A DNA stretch of 5,127 nt from an uncultured Collinsella sp. (GCA_900554905.1 USJB01000098.1:1-5127), one strand, 5' to 3'. Shown: positions 1-5,034, counted from the stretch's first letter. Translations and numbers: made by a program. The notes: generated by a model from the sequence alone, not told the origin.

Positions 1-433
1 CGCGCAGCTCCTCGTAGACCTGCTCGATGCGCTCCTTGGTGACGCCGGCGTCGCGCAGTACACGACCGGCCTCGCCCTTGTCCTCGGCAAGCGCCATCAG
101 CAAATGTTCAGTCACCACAAAGCTGTCGCCCATCTTGGTGGCCTTCTTCTCGGCCTTCTCGATGACGCGGACGAGCTCGTTGGAAAGACCCATCTGCTGG
201 CCCTCGCCGGAAACCTTGGGCGCGTGGTCAATGGCATCCTGCGTGGAGCGTGCAAGCTGAGCCGGGTCGGCACCGATGCGCTCAATGATCACGGAGATAT
301 TGCGCTCACCGGCACCGAGCAGGGCAGACAGCAGGTGAATCGGCTCCACCGCGCCGGCCTGCGCATCGGCAGCCGTGCTCATGGCGGTCTGCAGCGCCTC
401 GCGCGACGTCATTGCTAGCTTATCGATTCTCAT
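1..433 (-). CDS. clpB: ClpB disaggregase, N-terminal part (runs off the left edge)
   Basis: ClpB is the AAA+ (Hsp100) chaperone that, with DnaK/DnaJ/GrpE, pulls polypeptides out of aggregates in the cytoplasm. Only the first 144 codons are present; the two ATPase modules and the middle coiled coil lie outside. The translation starts MRIDKLAMTSREALQTAM, the ClpB-type opening (compare MRLDRLT in E. coli). It continues with the two Clp_N repeats: EPIHLLSALL near residues 30-39 and VTEHLLMALAEDKG near 106-119, the expected paired helical repeats of the substrate-binding N-domain. The start at 433 is supported by a strong GAGGTGA ribosome binding site about 6 bases upstream. The MRIDKL opening favours ClpB over ClpC or ClpA. 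It is transcribed leftward, away from the other genes, from its own leader. I see no frameshift in the visible part. Confidence 0.95.
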   Translation of the reverse strand, partial: MRIDKLAMTSREALQTAMSTAADAQAGAVEPIHLLSALLGAGERNISVIIERIGADPAQLARSTQDAIDHAPKVSGEGQQMGLSNELVRVIEKAEKKATKMGDSFVVTEHLLMALAEDKGEAGRVLRDAGVTKERIEQVYEELR

Positions 434-454
434 GGAATCACCTCTCTTGGGGTG

Positions 455-472
455 GCCGCCCTACGGGGCGGC
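455..472 (-). promoter_or_regulatory. Hairpin in the clpB 5' leader
   Basis: A perfect 7-bp GC-only stem (GCCGCCC at 455-461, GGGCGGC at 466-472) with a 4-base loop lies in the clpB leader, ending 8 bases before the GAGAGGTGA ribosome binding site (438-446). It does not itself cover the binding site and has no following T-run on either strand, so it is not a classical intrinsic terminator. It may stabilise the mRNA or shape the leader structure. That role is inference. Confidence 0.5.
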
Positions 473-511
473 TTCACGTTGTTCGAGAAGTATTGTTGCC
501 AGCTTTGTACG

Positions 512-547
512 ATCTTATACATAAATCTAAGTCTCTATATATAAGAT
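512..547. promoter_or_regulatory. AT-rich inverted repeat upstream of clpB (possible operator/promoter region)
   Basis: ATCTTATACATA (512-523) and TATATATAAGAT (536-547) form a 12-bp inverted repeat with one mismatch and a 12-base spacer. On the minus strand each arm offers a TATAAG or TATATA element that could serve as a -10 box for clpB, but I find no convincing -35 at standard spacing. The site lies about 80-115 bases upstream of the clpB start, where a heat-shock operator would be expected. It matches neither CIRCE (HrcA) nor HAIR (HspR) as I know them. The symmetry is seen; the regulatory role is inferred. Confidence 0.4.
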
Positions 548-610
548 TTTCTGAGTGATTGATGGATAGGGACAGACCCGCTCACCCGCTGCGGCCTCAT
601 CCCCTTACTA

Positions 611-745
611 TCTCAATCTGTAACATCTAGCGACTGTTTATGGCTCCAGCTGTTACAGATCGAGACGAATTGTTCAGCGGCAACCGTTTGTCTCAATCTG
701 TAACAGCAGCTCGACAAATTAGGGTCTAACTGTTACAGATCGAGA
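611..745. repeat. Array of four 15-bp motifs in alternating orientation, exact 40-bp pitch
   Basis: TCTCAATCTGTAACA occurs at 611-625 and 691-705. Its inverted form TGTTACAGATCGAGA occurs at 651-665 and 731-745. Each inverted copy differs from the direct copy by one base. The three intervals (626-650, 666-690, 706-730) are each exactly 25 bases. The array can therefore be read as two tandem hairpins (15-bp stem, 25-base loop) on an 80-bp unit, or as four evenly spaced sites. In the second hairpin the stem extends to 20 bp (686-705 with 731-750). The first and third intervals look weakly related, and the middle one looks unrelated. The last arm overlaps the next hairpin (from 747). No gene is nested in it. 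Function unknown; a tandemly duplicated intergenic hairpin or an array of binding sites are the two options. Confidence 0.85.
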
Positions 746-746
746 C

Positions 747-799
747 AAACCGAGAACCACCGCAAAGGGGACAGGCACCTTTGCGGTGGTTCTCGGTTT
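747..799. repeat. Long perfect hairpin repeat R1 (family copy 1)
   Basis: A perfect 22-bp inverted repeat (747-768 and 778-799) encloses the 9-base loop GGACAGGCA. The core reads ACCACCGCAAAGG, loop, CCTTTGCGGTGGT. Two relatives occur in this window, at 1624-1654 and 2341-2377, with the same 9-base loop length. The GGGGACAGGCACC core resembles REP-type elements with a GTCCC motif that I associate with RAYT-linked repeats; that link is recollection, not proven here. It lies upstream of the plus-strand gene at 901 and could act as a bidirectional terminator or insulator, though no T-run follows on either strand. Confidence 0.85.
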
Positions 800-889
800 C
801 GGCGGCCAGCTGCCACACGTTATGAGATTAAAATTGAATTGTTAGCTGAGATTATTCATTTGTCATCGAGCTTGCCTTCTCTTTGTCTC

Positions 890-895
890 AAGGAG
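890..895 (+). promoter_or_regulatory. Ribosome binding site that sets the start of the orphan membrane protein
   Basis: AAGGAG sits 5 bases before ATG 901. An in-frame TTG at 883 would put this motif inside the coding region and has no comparable site of its own, so 901 is preferred. Confidence 0.75.
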
Positions 896-900
896 CTCAT

Positions 901-1569
901 ATGAAGCCGTCTCATTCCACCGGTCGTAACGCCATCGCCATTCTCGACGTACCCATCGTGATGCTCTTCCTTATCGTCGCCACGCCCTTTTCCCTTGGTA
1001 TCGCCTCGCCCTTCGATTTATGCGGAATGGTCGACGCCGGCTCGCGTGCCACCTCGCTCTCCTTTATCTGTCGCGGCGTGTTTTACGAAGATGGAATCCC
1101 CACCGGAATTTGGCGGTCAAAGTTACTGCCGCTCGACCAGATCGACGGACGGTCTCCTTATTTCTGCCTTGAACCTCAGGCGATGAATTATTTGATCGGC
1201 GACCAGCCCCTCGACTCCATCACCCTCGCCTACGACTATGCTCCAAACACCGATGAGCACCACATGAACCAAGTCCTAGACAAGCTACTTGGGCAGTGCG
1301 GGCTCACCGACGAGGCCGGTCGAACCATCAATAATGACCCGAAGCTGACGCAAACAGAACTCCGTCGCATCGGAGAAATCAGGGGGCGAGGCAGGGCTGC
1401 CTACTGGCAGGCCTGGGCGATACGCAACAAGAGCGAATTTGGACACAGCACCTATATGGTCACCGTCTACACCAGAGACGGAATCAAGGACAATGTTGAC
1501 AATTTCGCGTCATCCAAACTCGGCATCCCCAAAACAACCAAGCCCGCCAGCCCGGATGAAATCCTGTAG
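901..1569 (+). CDS. Orphan protein with one N-terminal membrane segment (unknown function)
   Basis: I do not recognise this 222-residue protein. After a short, mildly basic N-terminus (K2, H5, R9) comes a hydrophobic stretch at about residues 11-33 (AIAILDVPIVMLFLIVATPF and on), best read as a signal anchor with the rest outside the cytoplasm; a cleavable signal is less likely but possible. The remaining ~185 residues are soluble-looking, with four cysteines (C41, C57, C89, C133), a basic RRIGEIRGRGR segment near 155-165 and a polar, proline-containing tail. No catalytic motif is visible. ATG 901 is chosen for its AAGGAG site. The 820-862 stretch is AT-rich and probably holds the promoter, but I cannot pick confident hexamers. 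The gene stands alone, flanked by hairpins R1 and R2, and converges on hicAB. Its GC content looks lower than that of clpB or the hydratase gene, hinting at an accessory origin. That the gene is real is fairly likely; the function is open. Confidence 0.75.
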   Translation: MKPSHSTGRNAIAILDVPIVMLFLIVATPFSLGIASPFDLCGMVDAGSRATSLSFICRGVFYEDGIPTGIWRSKLLPLDQIDGRSPYFCLEPQAMNYLIGDQPLDSITLAYDYAPNTDEHHMNQVLDKLLGQCGLTDEAGRTINNDPKLTQTELRRIGEIRGRGRAAYWQAWAIRNKSEFGHSTYMVTVYTRDGIKDNVDNFASSKLGIPKTTKPASPDEIL

Positions 1570-1623
1570 AAGCGCTCATTGGAATGTCGCTTAACGAGCA
1601 CACCAGCATCGAACTCACCCCAT

Positions 1624-1654
1624 CACCGCAAAGGAAACGGATACCTTTGCGGTG
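1624..1654. repeat. Hairpin repeat R2 between convergent genes (family copy 2)
   Basis: CACCGCAAAGG (1624-1634) and CCTTTGCGGTG (1644-1654) form a perfect 11-bp stem with a 9-base loop (AAACGGATA). The stem core matches R1, but the outer arms and the loop have diverged. It sits 54 bases after the plus-strand gene's stop and 3 bases beyond the stop of hicB, between convergent genes. This is where a bidirectional terminator would act. No U-run follows on either side, so termination is an inference from position. Confidence 0.8.
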
Positions 1655-1657
1655 GTT

Positions 1658-1987
1658 CTACAACGCCGCGGCGATTGCTTCAGTCACAAACTTATTGAGC
1701 GACTCGCCCTTTTTGGCAGCTGCTAATGCCGCCTGCTTGTGAAGCTCGGAGCCTGTTCTTACGTTGAAAGAGCCCTTAAAAGCCCGTTCGGGTTCCTTGC
1801 CCTTCTCGGCGCAAAACTCGAGGTAATCGTCGACGGCTTCGTGAAAGCACTGCTCCACTTCAACAACCGTAGAGCCCTCAAACACGATTGCGTCCTTAAT
1901 GCCTGCGACCATTCCGGTTAACATATGCTGCCCGGCATCGAACTCGACCGGGGCAAAATACCCTTTATATGCTAAAACGTTACTCAT
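1658..1987 (-). CDS. hicB: HicB-family antitoxin
   Basis: This is the antitoxin of a type II HicAB module. It should bind and block HicA and repress its own operon. The 109-residue protein has the two expected parts. Residues 1-65 are the HicB N-terminal domain with partial RNase H-like fold (YKGYFAPVEFD, GIKDAIVFEGSTVVEVEQ, FHEAVDDYLEFCAEKGKEPE). Residues 72-109 are a ribbon-helix-helix DNA-binding segment (GSFNVRTGSELHKQAALAAA, then SLNKFVTEAI). The ATG at 1987 is chosen because it overlaps the last 8 bases of hicA (ATGAGTAA), suggesting translational coupling. An upstream in-frame TTG at 2020 would lengthen the overlap and has no obvious ribosome binding site. Even the ATG has only a G-rich stretch before it. 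The stop is followed at once by hairpin R2. The family call is secure; DNA binding is inferred from the family. Confidence 0.92.
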   Translation of the reverse strand: MSNVLAYKGYFAPVEFDAGQHMLTGMVAGIKDAIVFEGSTVVEVEQCFHEAVDDYLEFCAEKGKEPERAFKGSFNVRTGSELHKQAALAAAKKGESLNKFVTEAIAAAL

Positions 1988-2243
1988 GGTTGCCCCCGGC
2001 GTCCTGTAGAAATCGGACAATGTTTCGAATGGTGCCCGCCGTTAATTCATCAGATGGATGAGGCGCATGCATCACGAATACTCTGCCGTCCGATGGCCTG
2101 TAAAAGCGAATGCGCGATCCGGATGTTCTGCCCTTGGTGTCCATCTCAAAACCATATGACGCCATAACTTTAAGAAAGTCGGCAAATCTATACGTCGAAG
2201 GGCAGCCAAGCAGTTGGGCGATGAGTTTATCGGCCCGCGTCAT
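1980..2243 (-). CDS. hicA: HicA-family toxin (mRNA interferase)
   Basis: HicA toxins are small double-stranded-RNA-binding-fold proteins that cleave mRNA and stall growth until bound by HicB. This copy is 87 residues and first in the operon, the usual order. Its C-terminal half matches the family: GRTSGSRIRFYRP (residues 38-50) and MHAPHPSDELTAGTIRNIVRFL (58-79), which corresponds to the HP(x)nEL..GT.R.IL segment of other HicA proteins. In many HicA proteins a catalytic histidine follows the GS pair; here the residue is Arg44 (SGSRIRF). I recall a longer HicA subfamily with GSRVRF at this point, so this may be a natural variant rather than decay. The ATG at 2243 has only a weak GTGAGA site, and the leader is about 18 bases. 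The 3' end overlaps hicB by 8 bases. It is probably repressed through the palindrome at 2259-2279. Confidence 0.88.
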   Translation of the reverse strand: MTRADKLIAQLLGCPSTYRFADFLKVMASYGFEMDTKGRTSGSRIRFYRPSDGRVFVMHAPHPSDELTAGTIRNIVRFLQDAGGNHE

Positions 2244-2258
2244 CTCGGTCTCACATTC

Positions 2259-2279
2259 TGCAACTATATTTTAGTTGCA
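2259..2279. promoter_or_regulatory. Probable HicB operator (palindrome)
   Basis: TGCAACTA (2259-2266) and TAGTTGCA (2272-2279) are a perfect 8-bp inverted repeat with a 5-base spacer, covering the -10 element of the hicAB promoter. Ribbon-helix-helix antitoxins bind such palindromes to autorepress. A partial extra GCAA-type half-site occurs at the -35 (ATGCAA, 2291-2296). The symmetry is seen; binding by HicB is inferred. Confidence 0.7.
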
Positions 2280-2296
2280 ATTTAGCGCTGATGCAA
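2268..2296 (-). promoter_or_regulatory. hicAB promoter
   Basis: On the minus strand TTGCAT (2296-2291) and TAAAAT (2273-2268) are separated by exactly 17 bases, a good sigma-70/SigA-type promoter. Transcription would start near 2261, leaving a leader of about 18 bases before hicA. The -10 lies inside the palindrome, which fits repression by the antitoxin. Confidence 0.65.
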
Positions 2297-2306
2297 ACAC
2301 CATTAC

Positions 2307-2332
2307 TATAGAACATATGTACGTATAGAACA
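2307..2332. repeat. Short direct repeat TATAGAACA x2
   Basis: TATAGAACA occurs at 2307-2315 and 2324-2332, 17 bases start to start, with a perfect ACATATGT palindrome between them (2313-2320) and a GAACA/TGTTC inverted pair at 2328-2339. It lies just upstream of the hicAB -35 and next to hairpin R3. It could be a second regulator site or a relic of insertion; no function can be assigned. Confidence 0.45.
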
Positions 2333-2340
2333 ACTGTTCG

Positions 2341-2377
2341 AACCACCACAAAGGTGCCTGTCCCCTTTGTGGCGGTT
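2341..2377. repeat. Hairpin repeat R3, inverted relative to R1 (family copy 3)
   Basis: AACCACCACAAAGG (2341-2354) pairs with CCTTTGTGGCGGTT (2364-2377) with one mismatch around the 9-base loop TGCCTGTCC. That loop is the exact reverse complement of the R1 loop, so R3 is the same element in opposite orientation. It bounds the hicAB operon on its promoter side, as R2 bounds it on the other. Confidence 0.8.
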
Positions 2378-2397
2378 TTCGACAAAAAGAAACCGCC
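2371..2397. repeat. Second hairpin sharing an arm with R3
   Basis: GGCGGTTT (2371-2378) and AAACCGCC (2390-2397) form a perfect 8-bp stem with an 11-base A-rich loop. Its left arm is also the right arm of R3, so the two folds exclude each other. No T-run follows on either strand, so it is not a typical terminator. It may be residual repeat sequence. Confidence 0.55.
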
Positions 2398-2473
2398 CCA
2401 TTAACAGAGGCAGCATCAAGCAAGTCTATTTATTAGCGTCCCTCAAGACCCAACGAGAACGCAGAAATGTAGC

Positions 2474-2543
2474 CCGGGGCTTGCCCTTTCCCGAACGCGA
2501 CCCTCGCGAAGCGCGTGAGCGGGCGGGAAAGGGTAAGCCCCGG
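2474..2543 (-). terminator. Large GC-rich hairpin after the hydratase gene (probable terminator)
   Basis: Two 20-base arms (2474-2493 and 2524-2543) pair with one mismatch, which is a wobble pair in only one of the two transcripts. The 30-base interior can fold further (ACGCG at 2495-2499 with CGCGT at 2512-2516). It begins 17 bases beyond the hydratase stop codon. There is no clear U-run on the exit side, so this is either a factor-assisted or structure-only terminator, an mRNA 3'-end stabiliser, or another dispersed repeat. Position argues for a role at the 3' end. Confidence 0.6.
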
Positions 2544-2560
2544 ACGGACAATTAAGTGCG

Positions 2561-4861
2561 TTACTCGGCAGCGGCCTTGAACTTGTTGTAGTTGATCAGG
2601 CAGCCGGCCTTGACGATAGCGCGCTCCTCTGCCGTCATATCGGCAATGTAGAGCTCAATCTGCTCGACCGCACCGTCGGCACGCACCACGTAGGCGGCGA
2701 TGTCCTTCAGGTCGCCATCGAGCGCGGCACGGATACCCGGCACGAAGACGTAATCGCCCACCTCAAAGTTGGGCTCGGCCTCCATCTGGAAGGGCACCAT
2801 GCCCCAGTTCATCACGTTGGAGCGATAGCGCTTGGTGGCGTACTCGTGGACGATGTTGGCCAAGCCGCCAATCACGCGCTGACAGCTCGCGGCCTGCTCG
2901 CGGGCAGAACCGTCACCGGGCTTCTTGGCATAGAGCATGGAGCCGTACTCGGTCGCCTTGGCATCGGCCGCGACACCCGCGCCGACCAGTGCCTCAAACA
3001 CGCTGGCAAGCTCGGCATCAAGTGCTGCCAGGTCACCCGCGGACTCACCGGCCACGCGACGCTTCTCCACGGCGTCGACCTCCTTGGAACGACCGACGTA
3101 GGCCGGATCGCGGCGGCTGAGCGTAAACTCGGCCAGACCCAGCGGGTTGGAGCGGAAGGAGCTCGTCTCGCCCGAGGGAATGAGCTCGTCGGTCGTGGTG
3201 ACCGGGTCCATGATCTTGGAGCACACCTTGAGCAGGATGTCGTCGCCGAGCGGCTCCATCGCGGGCCACGGCTTGATGTTGGGGCCTTCGACCAGATCGT
3301 CGGCAGGCTCCGCCTTGCCAAAGCCCCAGTACACACGCTTTTTGTACGGCGCGTCGTCAAAGGTGTACTCGCAGGCCTCATCCCAAGTCTCCTCGGGCAG
3401 GTCGGTCGCCGGCGTCAGGACGCCGCCGTTGGCAGCCGTCGCCGCAATGGAGCGGGCGTCCATCAGGGCCACGGCGCTCAGCTGGCCATTACCCGGCTTG
3501 GAACCCTCGCGGTTGGGGAAATTGCGCGTGGTGTGGCGGATGGACAGACCGTTGTTGGCAGGCGTGTCGCCGGCACCGAAGCACGGACCGCAGAACGCCG
3601 TGCGCACGATCGCACCGGCCTCCATAAGGTCGTAGATGTAGCCGCGGCGTGTAAGCTCGAGTGCCACGGGCTGGCTCGTGGGATAGACCGACAGCGAGAA
3701 CTCGCCGCAGCCGGTGTTGGCGCCCTTGAGCACGCGGGCAGCCTGGACCACGGAGTCGTAGTTGCCGCCCGAGCAGCCGGCGATAACGCCCTGCTGCACG
3801 TGCAGCTTGCCGTCGACGATCTTGTCGAGCAGGCTAAAGTGCGTCTTGCCCTCGCCGATCTTGGCAGCCTCGAGCTCCACCTCGTGCAGGATGTCCTCGA
3901 GGCTCTCGTTAAGCTCGTCGATCTCAAAGCCGTTGGAAGGATGGAACGGCAGCGCGATCATGGGCTTGATGCTCGACAGATCGACCTCGACACAGCCGTC
4001 GTAGTAGGCGACATCGGCGGGCTTGAGCTCGCGGTAGTCGTCGCCGCGGCCGTGCATGGTCAAAAACGCGCGCGTGTCCTCATCGGTGGCCCAGATGCTC
4101 GACAGGCAGGTGGTCTCGGTGGTCATGACGTCGACGCCGTTGCGGTAGTCGGTCGTCATGCTCGCGATGCCGGGGCCCACAAACTCCATGACCTTGTTCT
4201 TAACGTAACCCTTGGCAAAGACGGCGCGGATGATGGCGAGCGCCACGTCGTGCGGGCCGACGCCGGGGCGCGGGGCGCCCGTGAGGTAGATGGCGACAAC
4301 GCCGGGATAGGCGACATCGTAGGTGTCACGCAGCAGCTGTTTTGCCAGCTCGCCGCCGCCCTCGCCCACGGCCATGGTGCCCAGGGCGCCGTAGCGGGTG
4401 TGCGAGTCGGAGCCCAGGATCATCTTGCCGCAGCCGGCGAAGTTCTCACGCATAAAGGAGTGGATGACCGCGATATGGGGCGGAACGAAGATGCCTCCGT
4501 ACTTTTTGGCAGCCGAGAGGCCAAAGACGTGGTCGTCCTCGTTGATGGTGCCGCCCACGGCACACAGCGAGTTATGGCAGTTGGTGAGCACGTAAGGCAG
4601 CGGGAACTGCTCCATGCCCGAGGCGCGCGCCGTCTGGATGATGCCGACAAAGGTGATGTCGTGGCTCGCCATGGCGTCGAAGCGAATCTTGAGCGCCTCG
4701 GGGTCGCCGGACGTATTGTGTGCCTGGAGGATCGAATACGCGATGGTGCCACGCTTGGCATCCTCGGGTGTCTGCGTAATACCGTGCTCGGCAGCCTCGG
4801 CCGCAGGCACAACCTCGCTGCCGCCGCGCAGGTAGATGCCGTCCTCGTACAGCTTGACCAT
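2561..4861 (-). CDS. Aconitase-family hydratase (YbhJ-like)
   Basis: This 766-residue protein belongs to the aconitase/isopropylmalate isomerase superfamily: [4Fe-4S] enzymes that isomerise hydroxy acids by dehydration and rehydration. All three cluster cysteines are present, Cys363 in IAGCSGGN and Cys424/Cys427 in FCGPCFG. GSDSHTRYGALG (150-161) is the family's GSDSHT segment. The C-terminal swivel domain holds GDGSAREQAA (649-658), which corresponds to the GSSREHAA active-site loop with Ser652 and Arg654 kept, followed by RSNVMNWGMVPF. The length is near mitochondrial-type aconitase and shorter than AcnA or AcnB. The overall look recalls the poorly characterised YbhJ-type hydratases, so citrate may not be the substrate. 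The start at ATG 4861 has a GGGAG site 5 bases upstream; an in-frame ATG at 4906 has none. It is monocistronic here, with no citrate synthase or isocitrate dehydrogenase beside it. The family is certain, the substrate is not. Confidence 0.9.
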   Translation of the reverse strand: MVKLYEDGIYLRGGSEVVPAAEAAEHGITQTPEDAKRGTIAYSILQAHNTSGDPEALKIRFDAMASHDITFVGIIQTARASGMEQFPLPYVLTNCHNSLCAVGGTINEDDHVFGLSAAKKYGGIFVPPHIAVIHSFMRENFAGCGKMILGSDSHTRYGALGTMAVGEGGGELAKQLLRDTYDVAYPGVVAIYLTGAPRPGVGPHDVALAIIRAVFAKGYVKNKVMEFVGPGIASMTTDYRNGVDVMTTETTCLSSIWATDEDTRAFLTMHGRGDDYRELKPADVAYYDGCVEVDLSSIKPMIALPFHPSNGFEIDELNESLEDILHEVELEAAKIGEGKTHFSLLDKIVDGKLHVQQGVIAGCSGGNYDSVVQAARVLKGANTGCGEFSLSVYPTSQPVALELTRRGYIYDLMEAGAIVRTAFCGPCFGAGDTPANNGLSIRHTTRNFPNREGSKPGNGQLSAVALMDARSIAATAANGGVLTPATDLPEETWDEACEYTFDDAPYKKRVYWGFGKAEPADDLVEGPNIKPWPAMEPLGDDILLKVCSKIMDPVTTTDELIPSGETSSFRSNPLGLAEFTLSRRDPAYVGRSKEVDAVEKRRVAGESAGDLAALDAELASVFEALVGAGVAADAKATEYGSMLYAKKPGDGSAREQAASCQRVIGGLANIVHEYATKRYRSNVMNWGMVPFQMEAEPNFEVGDYVFVPGIRAALDGDLKDIAAYVVRADGAVEQIELYIADMTAEERAIVKAGCLINYNKFKAAAE

Positions 4862-4876
4862 ACTGTCTCCCACTCT

Positions 4877-4893
4877 GCCCGAAAGGCTCGGGC
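4877..4893 (-). promoter_or_regulatory. Leader hairpin before the hydratase start
   Basis: GCCCGA (4877-4882) and TCGGGC (4888-4893) form a perfect 6-bp stem with a 5-base loop, ending 5 bases before the GGGAG ribosome binding site (4867-4871). Its presence between the in-frame ATG at 4906 and the ATG at 4861 fits a 5' leader rather than coding sequence. A translational role is inference. Confidence 0.45.
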
Positions 4894-4948
4894 GCATAGC
4901 ATACATTCATTCAATATCGTGCCATAGAACGGTTGCGAGTGGGTTACG

Positions 4949-4977
4949 AATCTACACGTTCACTTTATCTCAGTAAA
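4949..4977 (-). promoter_or_regulatory. Candidate promoter of the hydratase gene
   Basis: On the minus strand TTTACT (4977-4972) and TAGATT (4954-4949) are 17 bases apart, each matching consensus at 4 of 6 positions. Transcription would start near 4942, giving a leader of about 80 bases. The inverted repeat ACTTTA/TAAAGT (4962-4979, 6-base spacer) overlaps the -35 and could be an operator. The elements are weak, so this is a candidate only. Confidence 0.4.
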
Positions 4978-5034
4978 GTAAAGGACAAGCCCGGCATGGG
5001 CCGACAGATTTGGTGCAAGAGTGTCCCTTTCGAC

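Noticed and set aside
27..418. Plus-strand open frames across the left end
   Set aside because: They are antisense shadows of the ClpB N-domain, which gives a convincing family match on the minus strand.
434..560. CIRCE or HAIR heat-shock operator upstream of clpB
   Set aside because: No TTAGCACTC/GAGTGCTAA pair and no CTTGAGT/ACTCAAG pair. A lone CTGAGTG at 551-557 has no partner half-site.
611..745. CRISPR array
   Set aside because: Repeats are only 15 bp and alternate in orientation, intervals are 25 bases, and no cas gene is present.
883..900. TTG start six codons upstream for the orphan membrane protein
   Set aside because: The good AAGGAG site lies within this stretch and serves ATG 901; the TTG has no site of its own.
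1988..2020. TTG start giving an 11-residue extension of HicB
   Set aside because: The extension lies inside hicA, has no site, and does not resemble HicB N-termini. ATG 1987 overlaps the hicA stop in the usual coupled way.
2367..2555. A 62-codon plus-strand frame
   Set aside because: It starts inside hairpin R3 and runs through the large GC hairpin. There is no ribosome binding site and the product is arginine-rich and structureless, so it is non-coding intergenic sequence.
2846..4927. A 693-codon open frame on the plus strand opposite the hydratase gene
   Set aside because: It mirrors a clearly conserved aconitase-family gene. The composition is the low-complexity R/A/G/H/V-rich kind produced by the antisense of a GC-rich gene, and it has no recognisable motif or proper start context.
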